DNA from: Lewinellaceae bacterium
GTDB lineage: Bacteria > Bacteroidota > Bacteroidia > Chitinophagales > Saprospiraceae
Assembly (NCBI GenBank): GCA_024644235.1
Contig: JAHELJ010000022.1
Span: 1 to 64,000, forward strand
Length of the DNA stretch: 64,000 bases
Direction of reading: 5' to 3'
The position numbers and the translations under genes were made by a program. The stretch's first letter is position 1. The number at the start of each line of letters is the position of its first letter. Shown piece by piece: positions 54,624 through 63,683 of the stretch. The notes under the pieces were generated by a model, which saw nothing but the letters and a program-made list of their open reading frames with translations, ran no database searches and had not been told where the DNA came from.

Positions 54624-56549
54624 CTACATCCGTTGAAAATCTTTGATCAAATGAGTGACATATTCTCCCAGCCGTTCAGCCGAAGTATTAATATTATCCT
54701 CGGTAGCCACCCTTGGAAAATGAATCACCTCGTCTACATATTCCTGAAGGCCTGTGGTACCGGATCCTCTGAAGGAAACCAATGTAAAATGAGCGTTGGC
54801 AAACCATTGTTCCCGGCACTGCCGATACACGTCAATCACTTCATCTTGTGCAGAACAAGGGGCATGGGTAGACTTTCCAAAGCCTTCATCAGTGAGATGC
54901 AGGACAAATAATGGTAAATGGTGATGACGCAAAGAAGCATGGTGCAAGATACTGGCCAAACAGAGACTGTCACTCTGTTCACTCATGATTTTACTCCCTG
55001 CGATCCTGGCTATGGTCTCATCGTGATTAGAATTATGCATGTTTCTGTTGGAAAGGTAGTTGACTTTAATATCACTGCCCACATCACCATAGGCAGCGGC
55101 GATAAATTCACAATTTAGTCCCCGTACTACTTCCGTTAGAGAAATCGAAAAGATTTTGGTAATCTCAAGTGCTGATCTCATACTCCCCGAGGCGTCAAGA
55201 ATTAAGATCACTAAGACTCGCGAAACAGTCATCCTTAGCATGATCTTCCTTTTGGAATAGATGATATTAGAGACCGGATATAAGATCATCCGGTTCTTAT
55301 GGAATCCGGAACCACTCTGGGATAGCTTTCTTGTCCCTGAAGGGGTCTGCCTTTTGAATACTAGTTTTTTCATCTTGTCCACTAAAGGTGTGCTACGTCC
55401 TATCAATCGCTCAATTTCGACGAGATCCTGACATATAGGAGTCAGTGATTCATTCACAAATCCCGAATAAATAGTCCCACCAATTGTCATCTTAATCTCC
55501 TGACCTGGGATGACTTCTCCTTCAAACTGAGTGGCCTTGAAAGGATCTACCTTACCCTTTAGAGTGTTTGTCAGATCGTCATACGTTTCAGTTGCCTCCA
55601 TTACGGCCTTGAGCATTTCTTCGACCTGATTCTGATCTAAAATCTGAGTCGCATTTTCATGGGCTTTTTCCTGATTTATACCGATCATAGGCAGATCAAC
55701 TTCCACATCTGAGAAGCTTAAATTTGGATTCAAAGAGTGCTGGACGAGCACTTCTCCTTTACTGGGTGCCAAGCCGCTTGATTCATGTCCATTCCCAGGT
55801 GTGCCCTTACCATCAGCATTTAGATCGGGAATGTCAAAGAATAGGTCTGCTTCGGAACTATCCAGCCATTCGCACATCAGGTTTCTGGTAATATGAATGT
55901 TTTGATCCAGGTCCCCTTCATCTCGATAGCTCTTGATCTTCTGTTTGATTTGTACAGCCAGATCATAAAGGTGTATTTTTTGTCGTGAGTTGAGGACACG
56001 ATCAAAAGGTAAAAGCTCTGAGTAAAAGAATGCTGTCTTGATAACATCCGCTGCTGTTACCTGCTCAAGGGGGCTCACCAAAGAGGCTGAAACGTAACGG
56101 TAATTGATCACATCATTCCTGAGATCATCGGAAGTACACAAATGTTCAGATAGAATCCATTTATCCAGTGGGTCCTCAATCAGTTTCATAAGTGCCACCT
56201 TGTCTGGATCTGTTACCCTCTGCGTGATATCACTCAAGTTTAAGCGTTGCTTGCGGTGTTCGTCGGCTACACAAAAAATCGAAAGACCCAGGTTTCCAGC
56301 GAGTCGGAACGTGTGAGGAATATCCCTTAAATAGGCAAAAACTACCTGAGGCTTCACTCGCAGTTCAGTAAAAGAGGGGTCGACAAAATGAGCAGATGTC
56401 TCCATCTTCACCGTACACAGTTGATAAAAGAGGCGATTGGCATGATCTCTATAGTAAAAGGGAAGCCCTGGTCTGAACGCATCCATAGCAGAAAGTCCTT
56501 TCCAATCCTGCTTTAAAGTCTCTGCATATATGTCGGGATAATTCATCAT
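54624..56549 (-). CDS. vWA-domain protein C of the AAA+/vWA locus
   Basis: 641 residues, cytosolic. Residues ~1-430 are an unassigned helical region. The C-terminal ~200 residues form a von Willebrand A domain with an intact MIDAS: LVILILDASGSMRSALE (DxSxS), a Ser/Thr-containing loop SEQSDSLCLASIL, and the third Asp in FVLHLTDEGFG. This layout (large N-terminal region, C-terminal vWA) is that of CobT/NorD/CbbO-like partners of MoxR-type AAA+ proteins, which remodel a client in a Mg2+-dependent way. Its start overlaps the stop of the AAA+ gene by four bases (ATGA), so the two are coupled. Confidence 0.87.
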   Translation of the reverse strand: MMNYPDIYAETLKQDWKGLSAMDAFRPGLPFYYRDHANRLFYQLCTVKMETSAHFVDPSFTELRVKPQVVFAYLRDIPHTFRLAGNLGLSIFCVADEHRKQRLNLSDITQRVTDPDKVALMKLIEDPLDKWILSEHLCTSDDLRNDVINYRYVSASLVSPLEQVTAADVIKTAFFYSELLPFDRVLNSRQKIHLYDLAVQIKQKIKSYRDEGDLDQNIHITRNLMCEWLDSSEADLFFDIPDLNADGKGTPGNGHESSGLAPSKGEVLVQHSLNPNLSFSDVEVDLPMIGINQEKAHENATQILDQNQVEEMLKAVMEATETYDDLTNTLKGKVDPFKATQFEGEVIPGQEIKMTIGGTIYSGFVNESLTPICQDLVEIERLIGRSTPLVDKMKKLVFKRQTPSGTRKLSQSGSGFHKNRMILYPVSNIIYSKRKIMLRMTVSRVLVILILDASGSMRSALEITKIFSISLTEVVRGLNCEFIAAAYGDVGSDIKVNYLSNRNMHNSNHDETIARIAGSKIMSEQSDSLCLASILHHASLRHHHLPLFVLHLTDEGFGKSTHAPCSAQDEVIDVYRQCREQWFANAHFTLVSFRGSGTTGLQEYVDEVIHFPRVATEDNINTSAERLGEYVTHLIKDFQRM

Positions 56550-57529
56550 GATAGGATTGAATGATTCTGTAGATTGGAGAGTTGCTCAAGGGCTATGGCC
56601 CTTGCTTTTACCTGATCATTTGGTGTACCGGATCCATAAAAGACGATTCGGTAGAGATCTTCTATCTCAAAGATTCCCTTTTCTAATTTGCGTATAAAAC
56701 TCAAATAGCTTCTCATGTTAGGGTAGGGAATGCTGGCAAAATCTCCTTTCTTGATTTTGGTCTTTCGAATTTCATGGCAGAAGGCGAGCATGGAATACAG
56801 GATGGCTTCACGGTCTTCGATCTCATGTGATACTATACACATTAGTATCTCCAATTCGTCCTTGAAAGGCAGGTAGTCCCAATTGAGATTCGCTGTCATT
56901 CGAGCAGATAGGGCGCCGTCGAATTGGGCTAGTCCAACGTAGTCTCCATGTTCACTTGCGCCAAAGTTGCTATCACATACGATCCTTAGGCTACTCCCGT
57001 CCCCGATGTACTTTCCTTGGTCATCAAAAATTCGATTCTGGATCATACCCAATATTCCATGCTGAATCTCAGGCAGACATCTCAATAGTTCACTGAGCCA
57101 CCATATGGCGATGTTGTCCGGATCTTCCTGAAGCCGAAGCGCTTGCTTAAGTGTGGCGAGCGCCGGCTGCATTTCATCGTACGTGTTACCATTGCGAATG
57201 CTCCTACGCCTAAAGAGCTCATCGATACCCTGGACGGCCGATAGGTTTACGTGCAGTAGGTGTGCATTTTTTGGAGCCGAATTAATTCCCAGAATTCTCA
57301 GTACCAGGCGCCAGTTATTGACTATGACATGCAGACCCTCTGTCTTCCCTGTACCGGTATTCCCGTTGATGAATACTCTTGATCCAGGCTCCAGGATGGA
57401 ATGAACAAATTCCTTCAGGCGAACAACCGGCATGTAGTAAAATGGAAGACTTGAACCTTTGTTGGGAAGTGCCACCAGATCGGTGCCTGACGCTTTCCGT
57501 AATTGAGATCGTTTTGCTTCGATGATCAT
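56546..57529 (-). CDS. MoxR/dynein-type AAA+ ATPase B of the locus
   Basis: 327 residues. Walker A is GNTGTGKT at residues 56-63. The Walker B region reads IAIWWLSELLRCLPEIQHGI: the position of the usual Asp of hhhhDE is Ser, while the Glu is kept. The family-type segment that follows, LAQFDGALSARMTANLNWDY, corresponds to the sensor/arginine-finger area of the AAA_5 group. It should be an ATP-driven ring that acts on the vWA partner, but ATP hydrolysis may be slow or absent with this Walker B. Its gene starts 11 bases after the upstream gene and overlaps the vWA gene by four bases. Confidence 0.87.
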   Translation of the reverse strand: MIIEAKRSQLRKASGTDLVALPNKGSSLPFYYMPVVRLKEFVHSILEPGSRVFINGNTGTGKTEGLHVIVNNWRLVLRILGINSAPKNAHLLHVNLSAVQGIDELFRRRSIRNGNTYDEMQPALATLKQALRLQEDPDNIAIWWLSELLRCLPEIQHGILGMIQNRIFDDQGKYIGDGSSLRIVCDSNFGASEHGDYVGLAQFDGALSARMTANLNWDYLPFKDELEILMCIVSHEIEDREAILYSMLAFCHEIRKTKIKKGDFASIPYPNMRSYLSFIRKLEKGIFEIEDLYRIVFYGSGTPNDQVKARAIALEQLSNLQNHSILS

Positions 57530-57540
57530 ATGATGAGTTT

Positions 57541-58686
57541 TTACTGCGTGGTTAACTTAAATAGGAGTTCAAGATTGCTTTTTGCATCAACGCACATCCC
57601 TGTCGAGAGTTTTTCGAGGTTGTATCGGACCAGGGATGTAATGGTTTCCTCACCGGAGTTTCCAAACCTATCGAGGGCAGAGATCATGCATTGGATCAAT
57701 TCGGTTCGCCTTGAAGGCGATATTCCTCCAATCTGCCTTTGCTGGAATTCGACTGCAATCTGCAGTAACCATCTTGTTGGCAGCTCAACAACTCTGTCAA
57801 AATATTTAAGACCCAGGTGTTTTCCAGGAGGAGGTAAGTCCGGACTACGCAACATGATGAATGGTACTCCGGTCACCATAGATAGCTGACCAAAAGCTTT
57901 TAATTGATGATCCTCCTTAGAATAGGGTTCGGGGAGGGCAACGAGGCTTAATTCTGACGTATCGAGCAGCGCATCAGCATCCGAAGGGAACTTTAGTAAA
58001 CCTATACTCTTTTTGAAAACCAGACATTCTGCGGCCAGAGCCCTCAATATGAATCTATGGGTGAGGATACCCCCATGCGACAGAACAACAGGCTGGGCAG
58101 AGCACAAAAAATCGATGATTTCCTTGAGTTGCTCTTTCATAGGGCTCGATTGATAATAGTCGAGCAGGTCTGATTCAAGTGGTCTGACATATTGATACGC
58201 CGCAGTCCCTTGTAAGACCATTTCCTTCTCATACACCCGGACACTCGGTATCTCCTGTTGCAGTTTTGAGGCTACGTGCTGGCACGTCTCCAGATCTCTT
58301 TTCAGATCGTTCAGCAAAGTTCGTTCTTCAGAAAGTTCAAAGACCTTGCGAACCCATAATTCATCATGCGAAGAATCAGTATCTTGTTGATAAGGGATTT
58401 CAAAAGGACCCAATTCGATTAATATGGAAGAGAAGATTTCTAAAGGAAACTTTACCCATTTGGCAGTGCGTAGCAAGAGCAAATCCAAGATCAGCACATC
58501 ACCACTCATTTGTCCTTTTATGGTGAGAATACCAATTCGCGACAAGTAGTCTCTTGATTTGGATTGCAGCTTCTTATCCAGCACGGAGCAAGATAATCCC
58601 AGTTTCTTCTCAACCAGATGTGCCACCAATTGCATATCTATGTAACTCATCTTTATTGCATTGATTACCCTAAAAATAGGTGACAT
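57541..58686 (-). CDS. Unknown protein A of the locus, AAA-like without a P-loop
   Basis: 381 residues (an ATG at 58650 is an alternative start). The N-terminal ~170 residues are helical and unassigned (coiled-coil-like ERTLLNDLKRDLETCQHVAS). Residues ~195-330 look like an AAA+ core that has lost its nucleotide site: PVVLSHGGILTHRFILRALA stands where a P-loop would be, followed by ELSLVALPEPY and GVPFIMLRSPDLPPP, then YFDRVVELPTRWL, which is laid out like the Walker B, sensor and post-sensor strands of sigma-54-activator AAA domains. This is inference from pattern. It is the first gene of the four-gene operon. Confidence 0.72.
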   Translation of the reverse strand: MSPIFRVINAIKMSYIDMQLVAHLVEKKLGLSCSVLDKKLQSKSRDYLSRIGILTIKGQMSGDVLILDLLLLRTAKWVKFPLEIFSSILIELGPFEIPYQQDTDSSHDELWVRKVFELSEERTLLNDLKRDLETCQHVASKLQQEIPSVRVYEKEMVLQGTAAYQYVRPLESDLLDYYQSSPMKEQLKEIIDFLCSAQPVVLSHGGILTHRFILRALAAECLVFKKSIGLLKFPSDADALLDTSELSLVALPEPYSKEDHQLKAFGQLSMVTGVPFIMLRSPDLPPPGKHLGLKYFDRVVELPTRWLLQIAVEFQQRQIGGISPSRRTELIQCMISALDRFGNSGEETITSLVRYNLEKLSTGMCVDAKSNLELLFKLTTQ

Positions 58687-58773
58687 CTTTGCAGATCTCT
58701 AGGACATTAAAAAGTTGGCATCATCTTTAAAATGTCAAGCTTGAAATGGGTATCCACGGGTTGAAAATATTGG

Positions 58774-58802
58774 TGTCAACATGAGAAATGCAGATGTTGA
58801 CA
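58774..58802. promoter_or_regulatory. Perfect 9-bp inverted repeat in the divergent promoter region
   Basis: TGTCAACAT (58774-58782) and ATGTTGACA (58794-58802) with 11 bases between, followed by a third half-site ATGTTGA at 58803-58809. It lies in the 220-base gap between the A-B-C-D operon and gene E, where a regulator of both would bind. TATAAT at 58825-58830 reads toward gene E. Confidence 0.6.
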
Positions 58803-58906
58803 TGTTGATTGATCGTGTCGAATGTATAATGTTCCTTCTTTTCCAAGACACGCCTTTTCGAATGGCAGAGACTTTTTTAACTTATGTTGCACGCTAGTTC
58901 GTACCG

Positions 58907-59944
58907 ATGCAGATAAAACATGAGATATTTGCACATTTACATGAAGCCCTGATCAGCACGTGGAAATGCATTCTCGATGAAATGGGAATTCCACATCCCT
59001 TGGATCCTCCCCATATTTATGGATTTGGTACCGGTGTGGGGGATAAGTACTCACTTTCCGCAATTGTCGAAAAAAGATTGGAGGAACAGGGATATGACCT
59101 GTCAGCATTCCCGGAGACGAAAAGTGGTAATCGCAGATTGCAAGGACAAACTCTAAACCGGGCTCGTCTTGCCTATGAGACAGATAGGGAGATAGATCAG
59201 CTGTCCGAAAAATTTTGGAGGGCATATCTGGCCTTTTTACAGGTACAGAATGAGGAGGAATTACTTTCGGTTTACGCTTTGAAGTCCATTCCTGAAAAAC
59301 TACTGCAACTCAATGACAATCGGGGAAGACGGGCTAACATGGTTGCAAAATCTCAGCCAAAGCACTTCCGATCCCTTTCATCTAACCCATCTGTCCCGAT
59401 TGAAGTCAGAGAAGTCCTGAAAGACTCCAGCTGGTATTTGTATTCTTGGAACGATAAAGATAAGAACATCGTTCGGGCGGTAATTAAGATTGGTGACTTG
59501 AATAAGGATGGACTAGCATCTTTGCATCTTACCAATCCTTCAGGAAAAGGATATAACAATTATGAGGGTTTCCTTTCAACTCATCACATCAAGAACGATG
59601 TCCTGCAGTTTGATCTGCATTCCACCCCCATCAGCACAAAATTCATGACAATCACCAGCCAATATGATTTTGAGCGGGTAGATCCTATTGAACTGTCGTT
59701 AGGCATCATGATCAAAAAGGACGAGTTTAAGCAGTTGGTATCAGCCGATGTGATTCTCGAGATCATCAATCCAGCTCAAAAGAATCCCAAACCTCAAATT
59801 ATTGAGCATAGAAAATCGGATAGTGAGGTGTTTTACGATTTCTTCCACTCAACAGATTATTGTTTGTCACAAGTACCCAGATTTGTTTTTACTAAAGAAG
59901 AGCTGGCAAAGTATATCAAATCGGACAAACATGGTGATTCCTAG
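58907..59944 (+). CDS. Unknown protein E, divergent from the AAA+/vWA operon
   Basis: 345 residues, no signal or membrane segment. The N-terminal ~120 residues are helical (FAHLHEALISTWKCILDEMG, YGFGTGVGDKYSLSAIVEKR). The region ~160-265 is beta-rich: SSWYLYSWNDKDKNIVRAVI, KIGDLNKDGLASLHLTN, YEGFLSTHHIKNDVLQFDLH; it is arranged like a small ligand- or effector-sensing barrel. The C-terminus is helical. I recognise no family. Its position opposite the operon, over a palindrome, suggests a regulator, sensor or target of the system, but no DNA-binding motif is evident. Confidence 0.7.
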   Translation: MQIKHEIFAHLHEALISTWKCILDEMGIPHPLDPPHIYGFGTGVGDKYSLSAIVEKRLEEQGYDLSAFPETKSGNRRLQGQTLNRARLAYETDREIDQLSEKFWRAYLAFLQVQNEEELLSVYALKSIPEKLLQLNDNRGRRANMVAKSQPKHFRSLSSNPSVPIEVREVLKDSSWYLYSWNDKDKNIVRAVIKIGDLNKDGLASLHLTNPSGKGYNNYEGFLSTHHIKNDVLQFDLHSTPISTKFMTITSQYDFERVDPIELSLGIMIKKDEFKQLVSADVILEIINPAQKNPKPQIIEHRKSDSEVFYDFFHSTDYCLSQVPRFVFTKEELAKYIKSDKHGDS

Positions 59945-60166
59945 TCTTGTAAGAGAACATTTGAAAATTCCTTTGGTGAAATGATCTGTTGCTTATGCAA
60001 CCGGAGGAAGGCAGCATCATAAAGTCCATCTTCACGTATTCATCTACTCATCTCTCGTACCAACTGCCAAGCTATGAACTCTTCAATGTATCGAATAGCT
60101 GCTCACTCCGGTTGGCCTTTTTCGTTGTGCAGTTCATCTCATGCGAGCATGGCTGGCCCATGCCCA

Positions 60167-60193
60167 ACAAAAAAGCAGGCTCATCGAGCCTGC
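60167..60193 (-). terminator. Rho-independent-type terminator on the minus strand
   Basis: GCAGGCTC (60175-60182) and GAGCCTGC (60186-60193) form a perfect 8-bp stem with a three-base loop, followed on the minus strand by a run of six T (60169-60174). It would end minus-strand transcription coming from the genes above 60346. The rest of 59945-60345 holds no gene I can support. Confidence 0.7.
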
Positions 60194-60345
60194 CATTCGA
60201 TCCTCTGTGGAGCTACGGGGTTTATCTGTAATGATCCCTTCGACGCCAAGCCTACCCGTCGTGTTCAATAGGTCGCAGCCGGGCCAGTTCGCCGCAGAAA
60301 ATTAGTGAAGACGGAATCAAATCCCGGACCTTCTAGCAGTTTGGC

Positions 60346-61099
60346 CTAAAACTCTACCGTTTCTCCTAATCCAGCAAAAACATAATTATCCCTAAAATGA
60401 TCTTTTAGAATTTTGGATGCTAGATGTCCGCTACAATGAGCTGGGGCTACTTTCTGAACTTCTAATTCATTCTTGAGCCGATGAGATAAATCATCTAAAG
60501 TTCTTCTATCATAAGGCAGCAAATGATATCCGCCGTATACCATTGCAATTTGATTATTGGTAAATATTTTGGTTTCTAAAATTATTTTTTCCACGGTGCT
60601 GTGGGAACATCCCACAATTACAACCTCTCCATTTTCTGTCTCCAAAGAAAGTGAGATTTCCTTTAGACCCAGAAGGTTTGCCTCGTTCGAACTCGGATTT
60701 TCCACCACTTCTTCATTAGTACCAATTCCTATTCTCGGGTATTTGCTGAAATATCCCATATTTGAGGACGAAGTAACTATCAGCTTTATTCCAGGAGCAA
60801 TTTCCAGGTTCTTATCAACGAATTCAACATTAGCGTTACAAAATCGGCCAGTCTGGTTGAATACATATGATTCGTGATGACCACCAAAGTATTGCATTTT
60901 TTTATCCAATGAGTCTACTACCAAAGGATCTTGACCAGAGATATCAAAGGGAGTATTAGCGCCCCAAAAAAGATCTAAGGGAAAATATATCTTAACATTT
61001 GGGTTTTACTTCGAGCAGGTAATCAAATCCATTGATGTGATCAAAATGAGCATGAGAGGCAATAGCAAAAACGTTTGACATTCTGAGAATCTTGATCAT
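60346..61099 (-). pseudogene. Metallo-beta-lactamase-fold hydrolase, 5'-truncated and frameshifted
   Basis: The first frame from ATG 61099 contains the metal-binding HAHFDHINGFDYLLEVKP and then stops; removing one C in a CCC run near 60997 joins it to NVKIYFPLDLFWGA and on to the long frame ending GLGETVEF. The joined protein holds HXHXDH, a later GCSHST and PAHCSGH. It resembles the MBL branch of dihydropterin/phosphate-synthase-like proteins. The usual ~60 residues before HAHFDH are missing, and the start overlaps the end of the next gene. It is either a pseudogene or a gene with a base-call error. Confidence 0.78.
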
Positions 61100-63396
61100 T
61101 CTACCGGAGCCAAGCGTTTGAGCTCCTCAAACCAACCTTTGATCAGCTTCAATCTTGTTGTCGTGGTGGACGTATCCAAAGGGGTATGCAACAAAAAACG
61201 ATCACCATCAGGATGAATGTCATAGGAGTATCCCGGTACATTTAGGTACGGACCACTGAATAGCAATTCCGGAACGCCGCTTTGAAAGTTCGGTTCATAT
61301 TCAATCTTAACAACCCACCAATCATTTCCACTCCGATAATAAAGTTCCCTCCCATCTGGTGCCCATATGGGTTCTTCCCCTCCATCTGCCGAGATGATCT
61401 CCTTATTTCCGTCGGGCGGTACCCTTTGGACATGTACCTCAGATCTGCCGGTTTCATCGGATGTGTAAGCCAAATAGTGGTCGTTGGGAGAAAAAGCAGC
61501 CAGGTACTGATTCCCTATGGTGGGAAGTATTTTTATATCCTCTTCACTCTCCTCAAAGTGTAAAACCAGATCCACACCTTGCTCAGGGTCAGTCTGTATA
61601 TAGGCTAACACCTTCCCATCAGAAGACCAACTGGCGGGAGCTACCCGGTTGCTTCCAACCTCAAATTGAGATTCTGAACCATTACCTGAAGCATCAATGT
61701 GAAAAATCTTGCTGAACTCTTCGGAGTATCTGCTAAAGAATATTCTTTTGCCATTTGATGACCATTTGGACAAAAAACTGTTTCCATCTCTGGTCAATCG
61801 ATTTGTTGTGGTATTTCTAAAATCAAATACAGCAAGATCGTATGGACTAAGGTATGTCATAGCCAGTTTGGTTCCATCTGGCGAAATGGTGCATTCACCA
61901 TAATAATCTGCACTGAGTGAAGGCAAATCCTCCTCTTCACCATTTAGCCTTTTCCATATCAGCTTATTTTTCATAGCCGATACTCCAGGAACATAGATTA
62001 GGGTTCCATTGTCCGAGAGTGTCAATTGCATACTGCCATATTCGTACGTAGATCCTCAATTAGTGAAACGACCTCACCAGTAAATGTTAACTTTTCTGGA
62101 TCAAATGGAGCAGCCATTAGTCTGCCATGCTCCATGAGGGTAAGATGCCCTGATGAAAGGTAAACGGGGGAACTGCCATGATCCAAGAGCTCCCTGCTCG
62201 TACCTTGGTCTACAGCAATGACTCGAATTTGATGGGGTAATGTTGTGGCCACCAGTACAAACCCCTCACCAAGTCGTTGCGGGTAAAGGAATGAGCCAAT
62301 ATTTCCTGACATACCTTCTACCTTGATTTCACTTTTATCCTTGCCATCTGCACGAATTGTGTACAACCGACTTCCTTCGCTGTCACTGAAGATGATTAGA
62401 TAATCCTGCAGCCATTGACCTCCACCGATGCAGTTACTTACTGGACAAATGATGATAGGTTGCCCACCTCTCACCGCGACCTTTTTTAAGTACTGGCCGG
62501 TAAAGAAACCGATCCAATTCACCGTCGGGTGAGAAAAAGGGGAAAAATGCTCCATCTGTCCCTGACATCTTCTCTACATCATACGATTCCATTGATCTGA
62601 GATAGAGGTGGGTGGTTTGATCTACCTGCCCAACATAAACCAGCAGATCTGAGCTTGGAGACAGAGCCAGTGCTTTTTGGCCCACCCCGAAGGTGGCAGA
62701 TCCGATAAGGGCTAAAGGAGTTGCTTCAGGTAGTACAATGTCATGCCTTTCAACTGTTGCAACTTTGATGGATTGGGACTGTGAGAGCGCCCACATCCAT
62801 ATGAGCGACACAAATAATCCTACAGATAAAGCCAGCATCACAGCTTTCTTAAGTGAAATGACCCTTGACGAAGGTCCACTCCTCGTGAGTACACCTGAAT
62901 TGGATACCTGATATAGGCGGGTGGTCCAATCAACATTCTTTAGTTTCCGCTTACCGAGATATTCTATACTTACATCATCTTTATTACGAACAGCTTTATA
63001 AACTGATTCCGATATGCAAATGCCACCTGCAGCGGCCTCCCCTTGTATGCGCGAGGCGATATTGACCCCATCTCCGTAGAGATCTCCATCCCGGTAGGTG
63101 ATGTCTCCAAGATGGATGCCGATCCGAACTTTGAATTCGGTCTGCAAATTCAGGTGTCGTTGAATGGCTATTGCGCAGTTTACTGCATCCAGCGCATTTT
63201 CAAAGCTACAAAGCGCACCATCGCCTAGATCTTTGTGCCAGATGCCCTCATGCATCTGAACTAATGAAATTGCTTTTTCCTTGAAGTGATGCAGCACTTG
63301 AAGAGCGAAGTCCTCTTTCTCTCCCATCATCGCTGTATAACCGACGATATCAGCGAACATAATGGCAGCAAGGCGTCGTTTAGAGTGCACGACCAA
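61096..63396 (-). pseudogene. Adenylate cyclase-TolB propeller membrane protein in three frames
   Basis: Three overlapping frames make one protein of about 765 residues. Frame one (from TTG 63396 or GTG 63390) has a class III cyclase domain (AAIMFADIVGYTAMMGEKED, DLGDGALCSFENA, GDGVNIASRIQG), one membrane helix (AVMLALSVGLFVSLIWMWAL) and the first propeller blades (ALSPSSDLLVY). An extra T near 62518 shifts the frame to NWIGFFTGQYLKKVAVRGG; another shift near 62035 leads to MQLTLSDNGTLIYVPG and PD40 blades, ending RLKLIKGWFEELKRLAPVE. The normal form is a membrane cyclase with a periplasmic propeller sensor. Both breaks are one-base changes, so sequencing error is as likely as decay. Confidence 0.82.
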
Positions 63397-63467
63397 TGAT
63401 AATGATTCATTTTAAAGATAGGGAATCGGTCCATAATCAGTCTAAGGCCTGATCCCCTCAGGCTCAG

Positions 63468-63644
63468 TTACAAAAACGGTCCTACGGCTTTACGATCACA
63501 TTCGGCACACCAAACGTCCTGGGAGGCCACCGAGTCGGGAACATCTTCTGCGATGAAAACCAAGTTGGTTTCTCCTGGATCGACTTTGTAGTTGAACCGT
63601 TTCGGCTCCAGTTCGTGCAACGTGGCCAGGGCTTGGGTTCTTTT
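63468..63644 (-). pseudogene. S74/tail-fibre gene fragment
   Basis: A frame of ~58 codons reads ALATLHELEPKRFNYKVDPG, then NLVFIAEDVPDSVAS, the middle of an S74 chaperone domain. It has no start and its end (ECDRKAVGPFL) is out of character, so it is a fragment. It lies just downstream of another S74 3' end on the same strand. Confidence 0.65.
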
Positions 63645-63683
63645 TCACCACTTTGGCCTTTATGGCCAGTGAATACCAATCCC

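Noticed and set aside
60195-60345. tRNA-like 3' end (GGGATTTGATTCCG) on the minus strand
   Set aside because: No complete cloverleaf can be formed and the 5' half overlaps the MBL coding end.
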